DNA from: Pseudomonadota bacterium
GTDB lineage: Bacteria > Pseudomonadota > Alphaproteobacteria > Caulobacterales > Aquidulcibacteraceae
Assembly (NCBI GenBank): GCA_023410295.1
Contig: JAEYPY010000060.1
Coordinates: 1-13,742 of the forward strand
Direction: 5' to 3'
DNA: 13,742 nucleotides
Numbering within the stretch: position 1 is the stretch's first letter; each line of letters starts with the position of its first letter. The translations under genes were made by a program, and so were the position numbers. Under the pieces are notes generated by a model that did not search any database, was not told the DNA's origin, and saw only the letters and a program-made list of their open reading frames with translations. Below, one piece after another: positions 8,061 to 13,741 of the stretch.

Positions 8061-9347
8061 TTAAACACCCAACCGCTCCAGCCCTTCTGCAATTGCGGGA
8101 TCGACTTGCACGTCGCGCGCGGAAATCGGCCGCGTCAGCCGCAGCGTTTCCATGCTGCGTGCGCGCGAGAGCGCGACGTAAGTCTGGCCCGGCGCGAACG
8201 CGCCGCGGCCAAGGTCAATCTCCACGCTGTCGAGCGTCATGCCTTGCGCCTTGTGAATGGTGAGCGCCCAGGCCGGGGCGAGGGGGAATTGCACGTACTT
8301 GAATTCCTCCTTCACCTCCATGCGGTTTTCCTTGGCGTTCCAGGTCCAGCGCGCCTGCGGCCACACCGCGCGTTCGACGTCCACTTCGTCACCTGAATCG
8401 AGCGCGACGGTGACGATGTTCTCATCGAGAGCCAGCACGGTGCCAAGCGAACCGTTCACCCAGCGCCCCTCGGGATCGTTCTGCGTGAAGATGACGCGCG
8501 CGCCGCGCTTCAGCGTAAGCTCCATCGGCGCCGGGAAGCGATCACCCTGCGCGCGCGGCGCTTCGCCTTCGAACGCCCCGGTGTAACGCGCCGCCGCGCC
8601 TTCGAGCGAAGCGAGGCCATGGGCGTTGTATTTATCGGCGACAGCATTGGTGGCGCACAGCAGCACGGGGCGCTTCGGGAGCGAGCGATCGAGGCAAACC
8701 GTGTTGAGGATGGTCACGGCTTCATCGACGCCGCGGCGTTCGCGGATGGCAGAGAGCAGCGCGATGAAATCGTGGTTGGTCTGGCGATGCACTTCCGTCA
8801 GCTCGATGCCGGCTATTGGCGCGTCGCGCAGGCAGTGCGCGGAAAATGCGTAGGGCGTGGCGTAGCCGGCGTCTTCCAGGAGCTGGCTCTCTTCACCGCG
8901 CACAACCGGCGGCAGCTGATAGAAGTCGCCGACCAGCAACATTTGCACGCCGCCGAACGGGCGCGATGATTTGCGCGCGACCTTCAGGTGCTGGTCCATC
9001 GCGTCCAGTACGTCGGCGCGAAGCATCGAGACTTCGTCGACGATCAGGCGATTGATGGCGCGCGCGGTGCGGGTGAAGAACCAGTTCGGCTTTTCGTGGT
9101 TGCCGATCAGCGGCCGCGGCGGGAAGCCGAAGAAGGAATGCACCGTCTGGCCGCCGATATTCATGGCGGCGAGCCCCGTCGGCGCCAGCACGGCCTGCGG
9201 ATATTGCGGGTCGGCCTCGACCAGCGAGCGGATGAAATGGCTCTTGCCGGTTCCGGCGCGGCCAACGACAAAGACTACGGGCGTGCGGTCAGCCAGCGCC
9301 TGGCGTGCTTCGGCGATGGCGGGATCGGGCGCGGCGGCGGGAATCAT
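8061..9347 (-). CDS. Pif1/RecD-like superfamily 1B DNA helicase (AAA family ATPase)
   Basis: A 428-residue protein with the full set of helicase motifs. Walker A is GRAGTGKS at 29-36 (Lys35). Motif Ia is at about 56-73 (PTGLAAMNIGGQTVHSFFG). Walker B is IVDEVSML at 102-109 (Asp104, Glu105). Motif III is VGDFYQLPPV at 139-148. Motif V is TIHKAQGMT at 363-371, and motif VI is GQTYVALSRA at 387-396 (Arg395). Together these indicate an ATP-dependent 5'-3' DNA helicase of the Pif1-like type, in the cytosol, acting in DNA repair or replication-fork processing. It is shorter than eukaryotic Pif1, in the range of bacterial homologues. The ATG at 9347 has no Shine-Dalgarno but sits 7 nt after TATAGA, so the message may be leaderless. 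It is divergent from the cytochrome gene (59 bp) and convergent with spoVR. Confidence 0.93.
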   Translation of the reverse strand: MIPAAAPDPAIAEARQALADRTPVVFVVGRAGTGKSHFIRSLVEADPQYPQAVLAPTGLAAMNIGGQTVHSFFGFPPRPLIGNHEKPNWFFTRTARAINRLIVDEVSMLRADVLDAMDQHLKVARKSSRPFGGVQMLLVGDFYQLPPVVRGEESQLLEDAGYATPYAFSAHCLRDAPIAGIELTEVHRQTNHDFIALLSAIRERRGVDEAVTILNTVCLDRSLPKRPVLLCATNAVADKYNAHGLASLEGAAARYTGAFEGEAPRAQGDRFPAPMELTLKRGARVIFTQNDPEGRWVNGSLGTVLALDENIVTVALDSGDEVDVERAVWPQARWTWNAKENRMEVKEEFKYVQFPLAPAWALTIHKAQGMTLDSVEIDLGRGAFAPGQTYVALSRARSMETLRLTRPISARDVQVDPAIAEGLERLGV

Positions 9348-9354
9348 GCAGTTT

Positions 9355-9360
9355 TCTATA
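9355..9360 (-). promoter_or_regulatory. possible -10 element giving a leaderless helicase mRNA
   Basis: On the minus strand TATAGA is followed by 7 nt and then the ATG. If this is a -10 box, transcription would begin at or next to the start codon. The lack of any purine-rich site before the ATG fits. The -35 region is GC-rich and unconvincing. Confidence 0.3.
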
Positions 9361-9396
9361 CAGGCGCCCGCGCGGCTGCGCTAAGTTTGCCCGCAT

Positions 9397-9401
9397 GGAG
9401 G
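9397..9401 (+). promoter_or_regulatory. ribosome-binding site of the cytochrome gene
   Basis: GGAGG lies 5 nt before the ATG at 9407. It overlaps the upstream in-frame ATG at 9395, which argues against that start and for the one giving a clean lipoprotein signal. Confidence 0.75.
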
Positions 9402-9406
9402 TTCGG

Positions 9407-9757
9407 ATGAAGCGATTGGCGATCCTGTTGGCGGCGGCGTTCGTGCTGGGCGCGTGCGCGGCGCAATCTGACCCTACCGCACAGGTGTCACAGCAAGCGC
9501 TGGCCGATGACGGGCGCGACATTGCCGAGGCGCAATGCGCGGCGTGTCACTCGATCGGCACCTATGGCGAGAGCCCGATGGCCCAGGCGCCGCCGTTTCG
9601 GACGGTGCTCTCGCGTTACCGCGAAGACGTGCTGAAGGAAGAGCTGATCGAAGGCATTCAGGTCACGCACCCGATGCCCGAGTTTCAGTTCAATCCGCAA
9701 AGCGTGGATGCGCTGATCGCGTACCTGCACTCGATCCAGCAGCCGCCGCAGACCTGA
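9407..9757 (+). CDS. small monohaem c-type cytochrome lipoprotein
   Basis: A 116-residue exported protein. The signal peptide MKRLAILLAAAFVLGAC ends in a lipobox with Cys17 as the lipidation site, so the mature protein should be membrane-anchored and face the periplasm. The haem-binding motif CAACH is at 44-48 and a likely axial Met is Met90 in HPMPEF. One haem and the short length fit a class I-like electron carrier; the partner is not indicated by the neighbours. Start chosen at 9407 because of the GGAGG at the right distance and because the signal peptide begins there. The next gene is convergent, with back-to-back stop codons (TGATCA at 9755-9760). It is divergent from the helicase gene. 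Confidence 0.9.
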   Translation: MKRLAILLAAAFVLGACAAQSDPTAQVSQQALADDGRDIAEAQCAACHSIGTYGESPMAQAPPFRTVLSRYREDVLKEELIEGIQVTHPMPEFQFNPQSVDALIAYLHSIQQPPQT

Positions 9758-10372
9758 TCAGACCGACCAGTGCGCGCGCCGCGGCGCGGGCGCGGGCAGC
9801 GCTTCGTTCAGAGACAGGAACGCCGAACCGCCGAGGCGGCGCGGCATGTCCGGGCCGAGCAGGGCGCCGAACGGCGCGTCTTCATCGCCGATCGAAGCGG
9901 CGGCGTGGTTCGATGTGCTTGGCGCGTAGCTCGCCCAATGCACAGTGTCGCGCGGCGCGAGCTGCGGCGCGGGAGGCAGTTCGATCGCCGGCGCCACGTC
10001 GCTCGGCAGCGCGAAGTCTTCCGCGCCGACGACCTGCGGCACGCGGCCGGTTAGGCGCAGCGTCAGATCCATCTCGTAGCTGGCGCCTGAGCTCTCGATC
10101 ACCTTGATGCGCGCGACCTGCACGGTGTCGCGCTCGAGCAGCAGGATGCCTTCATCGCGCAGCGAGACGACGCCGAATTCGCGGTCGATGACGAAGCGGC
10201 CGCCGGCATTGTCCAGCAAATAAAAGCCCGGCGCTTCGTGCGCGGCGAGCGCAAGTGCATGCTCGAATGCAGCTGGCGAAGGCGCACGTGTGGGATCGAT
10301 CTCGATGGAATCGAACTCAAGCGCAAAGGGGTCGAGCGGCGGGTTCATGGCCCGCGCACTCTGCCCGCTCAT
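9758..10372 (-). CDS. hypothetical protein with a cadherin-like segment, no signal peptide
   Basis: A 204-residue protein that I do not recognise as a named family. Residues of about 48-108 read like one cadherin-type beta-sandwich repeat: FYLLDNAGGRFVID, then FGVVSL, then LLLERDTVQVARIKVIES, then YEMDLTLRLTG. The rest, about 110-200, is Pro/Ala-rich and probably disordered. There is no signal peptide, no transmembrane helix and no cysteine. Two starts are possible, Met1 at 10372 and Met9 at 10348; neither has a strong Shine-Dalgarno. It lies 42 bp downstream of the aldehyde dehydrogenase on the same strand and may share its transcript. How a signal-less protein of this type would be exported, or whether it is cytosolic, is unknown. 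The cadherin similarity is by eye only. Confidence 0.72.
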   Translation of the reverse strand: MSGQSARAMNPPLDPFALEFDSIEIDPTRAPSPAAFEHALALAAHEAPGFYLLDNAGGRFVIDREFGVVSLRDEGILLLERDTVQVARIKVIESSGASYEMDLTLRLTGRVPQVVGAEDFALPSDVAPAIELPPAPQLAPRDTVHWASYAPSTSNHAAASIGDEDAPFGALLGPDMPRRLGGSAFLSLNEALPAPAPRRAHWSV

Positions 10373-10420
10373 GCCTAATACGCCGTGAAGCGCGCGTTTG
10401 CGCCTCGTTTACGCTTAGGC
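10373..10420. repeat. inverted repeat around the dehydrogenase stop codon
   Basis: GCCTAA at 10373-10378 and TTAGGC at 10415-10420 form an inverted repeat enclosing the gap between the two minus-strand genes. A smaller GCGC/GCGC hairpin lies inside. There is no T-tract, so a terminator is doubtful; it could be a processing site or chance. Confidence 0.3.
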
Positions 10421-11848
10421 CTTCGGTTCCCAGCCGATCGCGGCTTTGACTTCGAGAAATTCCTCCAAGCCGAACTTGCCGCCTTCGCGGCCGAGGCCGG
10501 ATTGCTTGTAGCCGCCGAAGGGCGTGCCCATGCCGCCGAAGGCGCCGTTGATATGCACGTTGCCGGCGCGGAGCTTCTTCGCCACGTCGCGCGCGCGATC
10601 CTGCGAACCTTGCACATAAGCGGCGAGGCCGTAGGGCGTGTCGTTGGCGATTCTGATCGCTTCGTCTTCGCTTTCGTACGGAATGACGACGAGCACCGGG
10701 CCGAAGATTTCTTCGCGCGCGATGGTCATCTCATTGTTCACGTCGGCGAACACGGTGGGCTTCACGTAATAGCCGCGGTTGAAGCCTTCGGGGCGGCCAA
10801 CGCCGCCGGCGGCGACGCGCGCACCTTCATCGACGCCCTTTTGGATCAGCCCTTGCACCTTCTGGAATTGGTTCGCGTTCGCCAGCGGGCCGATGGCGCC
10901 TTTCTCGGCCGTCGAAGGCGCTTGCACCTTGATGCTGTTGGCGGTCGCGGCGGCGATCTGCACGACTTCTTCGTACTTGGCCTTCGGCGCCAGCATGCGT
11001 GAGGGCGCGTTGCAGGATTGGCCGGTGTTGTTGGCCATATGCATCATGCCGCGCGCGACGGCTTTCTGCAGGTCGGCGTCGTCGAGGATGATGTTCGGGC
11101 TCTTGCCGCCGAGTTCGAGCGCGACCTTCTTGATGCCGTTGGCGGCGTTCTGCATCACCGAAGTGCCCGCGCGGGTCGAGCCGGTGAAGCTCAGCATGTC
11201 CACATCAGGGTGCGAAGATAGCGCCGAGCCGACGCCTGGGCCGTCGCCGTTGACGAGATTGAACACGCCGGCCGGCACGCCGGCTTCATCCAAGATTTCG
11301 GCGAAGAGGACAGCGTTGAGTGGCGCGAGTTCGGACGGCTTCAGCACCATCGTGCAGCCGGCCGCGAGCGCGGGGCCGACCTTGGCGCAGACCTGGTTCA
11401 TCGGCCAATTCCACGGCGTGATCATACCGATGACGCCGATCGGCTCCTTGATGATGCGATGGCCAGCGCCGTCTTCCTCAAACTTGAACGTGTCGAGCTG
11501 CTTGCGCGCGTCCATGAGATAGCCAAGACCAGCCGGCGCTTGGGAGCTTTGCGCGAGCGGCAGTGGCGCGCCCATTTCCATGGAAATGGTCTCGGCCATT
11601 TCCGGCAAGCGGCGCTGATAGATCGCGATGATCTTGTCGAGCAGCGCTTTGCGCTCGTCGATCGAGGTTTGCGAATAGCTCTCGAACGCGCGGCGCGCGG
11701 CGGCGACGGCCTTGTTCACGTCCTCGGCGCTGCCGAGCGAGATGCGCCCACACGGCTCTTCGTTGGCCGGATTGATGACATCGTGCGTGCGGGGCTTGGC
11801 GGGGGCGACCCACTTGCCGTCGATGTAGAAATTGAGCTGCTCGCGCAT
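10415..11848 (-). CDS. NAD(P)+-dependent aldehyde dehydrogenase
   Basis: A 477-residue protein of typical aldehyde dehydrogenase length. The motifs are complete: PWNWP at 145-149 (Asn147), KPSE at 170-173, FTGST at 221-225, the general base Glu245 in LELGGKSP, and the catalytic Cys279 in GQSCN. The 34-residue spacing between Glu and Cys matches the classical enzymes. EEIFGPVL follows in the C-terminal third. The reaction is oxidation of an aldehyde to the acid with a nicotinamide cofactor in the cytosol. The substrate cannot be read from the sequence, and no pathway genes lie nearby. Start at ATG 11848, with GGAGG 5 nt upstream. It diverges from the small membrane protein/trmB cassette and is followed on the same strand by a hypothetical gene. 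Confidence 0.95.
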   Translation of the reverse strand: MREQLNFYIDGKWVAPAKPRTHDVINPANEEPCGRISLGSAEDVNKAVAAARRAFESYSQTSIDERKALLDKIIAIYQRRLPEMAETISMEMGAPLPLAQSSQAPAGLGYLMDARKQLDTFKFEEDGAGHRIIKEPIGVIGMITPWNWPMNQVCAKVGPALAAGCTMVLKPSELAPLNAVLFAEILDEAGVPAGVFNLVNGDGPGVGSALSSHPDVDMLSFTGSTRAGTSVMQNAANGIKKVALELGGKSPNIILDDADLQKAVARGMMHMANNTGQSCNAPSRMLAPKAKYEEVVQIAAATANSIKVQAPSTAEKGAIGPLANANQFQKVQGLIQKGVDEGARVAAGGVGRPEGFNRGYYVKPTVFADVNNEMTIAREEIFGPVLVVIPYESEDEAIRIANDTPYGLAAYVQGSQDRARDVAKKLRAGNVHINGAFGGMGTPFGGYKQSGLGREGGKFGLEEFLEVKAAIGWEPKA

Positions 11849-11853
11849 CAGGG

Positions 11854-11858
11854 CCTCC
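11854..11858 (-). promoter_or_regulatory. ribosome-binding site of the aldehyde dehydrogenase gene
   Basis: On the minus strand GGAGG lies 5 nt before the ATG at 11848. Confidence 0.75.
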
Positions 11859-11935
11859 GCAATGTTCCGGGTGTGGGATGTGAGGTATCAGATATAAGGT
11901 CGCCGCGCGAGTTCACATGGGCGGCAGGTGCTAGA
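11859..11935. promoter_or_regulatory. divergent promoter region between aldehyde dehydrogenase and trmB cassette
   Basis: A short divergent gap with one AT-rich core, GATATAAGG near 11890-11898. It could supply a -10 element on either strand: TATAAG on plus, TATATC or TATCTG on minus. On the minus strand TGTGAA lies 17 nt from TATCTG, a weak -35/-10 pair. Nothing stronger is visible. Confidence 0.3.
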
Positions 11936-12145
11936 ATGACGGAAGCAAGACAGGACAAGAGGCCGGAACCGGTCCGAAAGCGGCAAGGCCATCCGATGCT
12001 GTGGATCGTGGGACTCGCGGCGCTTGGGCTGGGCCTCCTGGCCGGGTGGTACATGCGCGATTTCATGGCGGTGAACGCTTGCCTCGACGCCGGCGGGGCC
12101 TGGACCTCGCCCGGGGTCTGCATTGGAGCGCCGGTCGCGCGATGA
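11936..12145 (+). CDS. small single-pass membrane protein
   Basis: A 69-residue protein. The first 20 residues are basic (six Arg/Lys), followed by one hydrophobic helix at about 21-40 (MLWIVGLAALGLGLLAGWYM) and a short tail with two cysteines (Cys49 and Cys62). By the positive-inside rule the N-terminus is cytosolic and the tail periplasmic, where the cysteines could pair. The tail pattern, ACLDAGGAW then PGVCIG, is coherent rather than random, supporting a real gene. The start ATG at 11936 has only a weak upstream CAGG. The gene ends in an ATGA overlap with trmB, so the two are probably cotranscribed and translationally coupled. Function unknown. Confidence 0.7.
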   Translation: MTEARQDKRPEPVRKRQGHPMLWIVGLAALGLGLLAGWYMRDFMAVNACLDAGGAWTSPGVCIGAPVAR

Positions 12146-12909
12146 CGCGCCAGCCAATGCGCACCTATGGCCGCATCAAAGCGCGGACGCTGAAGCCGCG
12201 TCAGGCCGGGCTGATGGAGACGCTGCTGCCGCACCTGGCCGTGCCGGCGGAGGGGGCGATTGAGGTGGCGGCGCTGTTTTCTCCCTCCCACCTTGCGGCG
12301 CAGGGCAGGGAGGAGGGTGTCGGCGCTGCTCTCACCGACTTTGGCGCTGCCCCCGGCCCCTCCCCGCAAGGGGGCGGGGAGTCGCTGGTGCTCGAAATCG
12401 GCTTTGGCGGTGGCGAGCATTTAGTAGCGCAGGCCGCGGCGCATCCGGAGCGGCGTTTCATTGGCGTTGAACCGTTCTTGAACGGCGTCGCCTCGTGCCT
12501 GCGGCATATCGAGGAGAGCGGCGTTACCAATGTGCGCCTGCATCAAGGCGATGCGCGCGAGGTGATGGCGCGGCTGCCGAATGCTTGCCTCGATCTCTGC
12601 TACATCCTCTTTCCCGATCCGTGGCCGAAGGCGCGGCATCATAAGCGGCGGCTGATTCAGCCAGAGTTTTTGAGCGAGCTGGCGCGGGTGCTGAAGCCCG
12701 GCGCCGAAGTGCGCTTCGCGACGGATTGGGCGAATTACGCTTCCTGGACGCTTTGGCATTTTACGCGTGACGCGCGGTTTGTTTGGACCGCTGAGCGCGC
12801 GGAGGATTGGCGCACCCCTTGGCCGGGACATGTGACGACGCGGTACGAAGCGAAAAAGCTGGGTGATTGCGCGCCGGTGTGGCTGCGGTTTGTGAGGCGA
12901 TCTCCATGA
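12142..12909 (+). CDS. trmB: tRNA (guanine-N7-)-methyltransferase TrmB
   Basis: A 255-residue protein that transfers a methyl group from S-adenosylmethionine to G46 of tRNA. The family start is visible (RTYGRIKARTLKPRQ at 7-21). SAM motif I is LEIGFGGGEH at 84-93, the second acidic element is in GVEPFLNGV at 108-116, the signature FPDPWPKARHHKRR is at 157-170, and the C-terminal substrate motif TRYEAKK is at 233-239. Residues of about 46-81 are foreign to the family as I know it: a Gly/Pro/Ala-rich stretch encoded by a palindromic element that keeps the frame. It sits just before the SAM-binding strand, where most homologues have only a few residues. The rest is intact, so the enzyme is probably active. 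It overlaps its neighbours on both sides by 4 nt (ATGA). Confidence 0.95.
   Translation: MTRQPMRTYGRIKARTLKPRQAGLMETLLPHLAVPAEGAIEVAALFSPSHLAAQGREEGVGAALTDFGAAPGPSPQGGGESLVLEIGFGGGEHLVAQAAAHPERRFIGVEPFLNGVASCLRHIEESGVTNVRLHQGDAREVMARLPNACLDLCYILFPDPWPKARHHKRRLIQPEFLSELARVLKPGAEVRFATDWANYASWTLWHFTRDARFVWTAERAEDWRTPWPGHVTTRYEAKKLGDCAPVWLRFVRRSP
12277..12384 (+). repeat. palindromic element inserted in frame within trmB
   Basis: About 108 bp (36 codons) with two hairpin-forming blocks. The left block has pyrimidine-rich 12281-12289 facing purine-rich 12302-12317, around a GC-rich loop. The right block is a perfect 8-bp stem, CTCCCCGC at 12360-12367 with GCGGGGAG at 12374-12381. Composition (C-tracts facing G-tracts) resembles the intergenic palindromic repeats common in alphaproteobacterial genomes and differs from the flanking codons. 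Boundaries are estimated from where TrmB similarity stops and resumes. Confidence 0.7.
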
Positions 12910-13286
12910 CGACTCGACGCGCAATGCTCGCCGCGTTGGCGACCACGCCGTTTGTGCTTGGCTCCTGCTCGTTCTGTTACTCCTCATCCGAACTCGTCGG
13001 CGTGTATCGCGCACATGGGACGGCTATTTCCGAAACTGTCATGTTGAAGGCTGACGGGACGTATTGGCATGAATGGCGCGTTGGAGAACGTCATGAAGCG
13101 AACTGGTCAACTTGGCAGGACGAGTGCTCCATTACGCTAAATAACTACTTACGACCGGGCGCCAGTCTTGCGGAGGATGTCCTTTTTTTCGCAGGCCCGC
13201 CGACCTTGTGGATCGCGGGACGGCCCACGTTCTTCTCCCACGATCTAGACATCAAGTATGTGTGGTCACGCGAGGCGGACGGCTGA
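12906..13286 (+). CDS. hypothetical lipoprotein
   Basis: A 126-residue protein with a lipoprotein signal: MTTRRAMLAALATTPFVLGSC, with lipobox LGSC and Cys21 as the modified residue. The twin Arg at 4-5 could direct Tat export, although this is not needed. The mature part begins SFCYSSSELVGVYRAHG, then ISETVMLKADGTYWHEW and WSTWQDECSITLNN, a beta-rich pattern seen in many small uncharacterised envelope proteins. It has three further cysteines or fewer and no catalytic motif that I recognise. The ATG overlaps the trmB stop (ATGA), so it is read from the same transcript. Its last 150 bases are visibly less GC-rich than the neighbours (TAAATAACTACTTA, TTTTTTTC), a mild sign of different origin. 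Function unknown. Confidence 0.78.
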   Translation: MTTRRAMLAALATTPFVLGSCSFCYSSSELVGVYRAHGTAISETVMLKADGTYWHEWRVGERHEANWSTWQDECSITLNNYLRPGASLAEDVLFFAGPPTLWIAGRPTFFSHDLDIKYVWSREADG

Positions 13287-13300
13287 GCGTGGTATCCTGG

Positions 13301-13330
13301 ATTCCGGATCGCGCTTCGCGCGTCCGGAAT
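13301..13330. repeat. 30-bp palindromic repeat-like hairpin
   Basis: ATTCCGGA and TCCGGAAT form perfect 8-bp outer arms, with CGCGC/GCGCG inside, a 3-nt TTC loop and one bulged T. It begins 14 bp after the lipoprotein stop. The preceding CTGG and the following GACG fit a very common class of dispersed bacterial intergenic repeat. It could also serve as a 3' end or stabiliser of the trmB transcript, but no T-tract follows. Confidence 0.65.
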
Positions 13331-13350
13331 GACGAAATGCGCATGCGTCA
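13330..13350. repeat. short inverted repeat next to the 30-bp palindrome
   Basis: TGACG at 13330-13334 pairs with CGTCA at 13346-13350, with the 8-bp palindrome ATGCGCAT inside. It is probably part of the same repeat unit. Confidence 0.4.
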
Positions 13351-13379
13351 TCCTTGTTGATCCTGAGATCGAACGACCG

Positions 13380-13405
13380 TCCACCTTCGCCAAGGCTTCG
13401 GTGGA
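13380..13405. repeat. imperfect hairpin repeat
   Basis: TCCACC and GGTGGA form the outer arms, GCC and GGC the inner arms, with symmetric TTC internal loops and an AA loop. The CCTTCG...CTTCGG composition resembles another common dispersed alphaproteobacterial repeat class. Confidence 0.5.
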
Positions 13406-13429
13406 TTTCACTCGCTTACACGAGTGAAA
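13406..13429. repeat. perfect 9-bp hairpin
   Basis: TTTCACTCG at 13406-13414 and CGAGTGAAA at 13421-13429 are perfectly complementary with a 6-nt loop (CTTACA). The core TTTCACTC recurs at 13541-13548, so the sequence is used twice in this region. Confidence 0.6.
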
Positions 13430-13432
13430 GGC

Positions 13433-13505
13433 GGGACGCGGATTTGTCACGCTAAAGAAGTGCGCCGTTGGTTCGGCGCTTATCGACGCGGCAAACCCGC
13501 GTCCC
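13433..13505. repeat. nested stem-loops closed by a 9-bp stem
   Basis: GGGACGCGG at 13433-13441 is complementary to CCGCGTCCC at 13497-13505. Inside are GCGCCG/CGGCGC at 13462-13467 and 13474-13479, and a competing copy GACGCGG at 13485-13491 that can pair with the same 3' arm. A structured RNA or a compound repeat could explain this; which strand is transcribed is unknown. Confidence 0.5.
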
Positions 13506-13530
13506 GTGATCGTTAGTCATCGGCGCCGTC

Positions 13531-13637
13531 GCGGGAGGTTTTTCACTCTCGGAGGCGGCTCGGCCGATGGCGTGCGGGTTCGTGCGTTCGAGACACGAAT
13601 CCCCTGTGCATGCTCCCGCCTTTTCATGTTCGGCGGG
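13531..13637. other. candidate structured RNA with alternative stems
   Basis: GCGGGAG at 13531-13537 pairs with CTCCCGC at 13613-13619 and encloses a bulged 9-bp hairpin at 13576-13603 (GGGTTCGTG facing CACGAATCCC). The arm at 13613-13620 can instead pair with GGCGGG at 13632-13637, so the two folds exclude each other. I could not match it to tRNA, tmRNA or a known riboswitch: it has no proper T-arm and no tag codons. Direction and function are unknown. Confidence 0.35.
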
Positions 13638-13654
13638 CTTCTGCTTCGCTTTGC

Positions 13655-13741
13655 TCAACCGCGCGACGAAACTTCACGCTCAATCACATCGCTCGTCGCG
13701 TCGGTTCGAACATTGGCCAACTGCCCTTCCTGCGGAGCGAT
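13655..13741 (-). CDS. possible C-terminal end of an unrecognised gene (5' end outside window)
   Basis: Reading leftward from the right edge, one frame stays open for 28 codons and ends in TGA at 13655-13657. It reads IAPQEGQLANVRTD then ATSDVIEREVSSRG, a plausible, charged protein C-terminus, whereas the other two minus frames close earlier or look random. A hairpin (CCCGCC/GGCGGG, 13615-13637) follows the stop, which would suit a 3' end. The stretch is short, so this is suggestive only. I do not recognise the family. Confidence 0.4.
   Translation of the reverse strand: MAPQEGQLANVRTDATSDVIEREVSSRG

Noticed and set aside
9305..9406. Longer cytochrome start giving 34 extra residues
   Set aside because: The extension is Arg-rich, overlaps the divergent helicase start, and hides the lipoprotein signal that begins at 9407.
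13531..13620. tRNA-like element (7-bp GCGGGAG/CTCCCGC acceptor-like stem, about 90 nt, as for tRNA-Sec)
   Set aside because: No anticodon arm with a plausible anticodon and no T-arm in the right place before the 3' strand.
13452..13658. Minus-strand frame of 68 codons starting with TTG that overlaps the stop of the possible edge gene
   Set aside because: It runs through several strong hairpins and repeat arms, has no Shine-Dalgarno, and its product shows no coherent domain. It is more likely non-coding.
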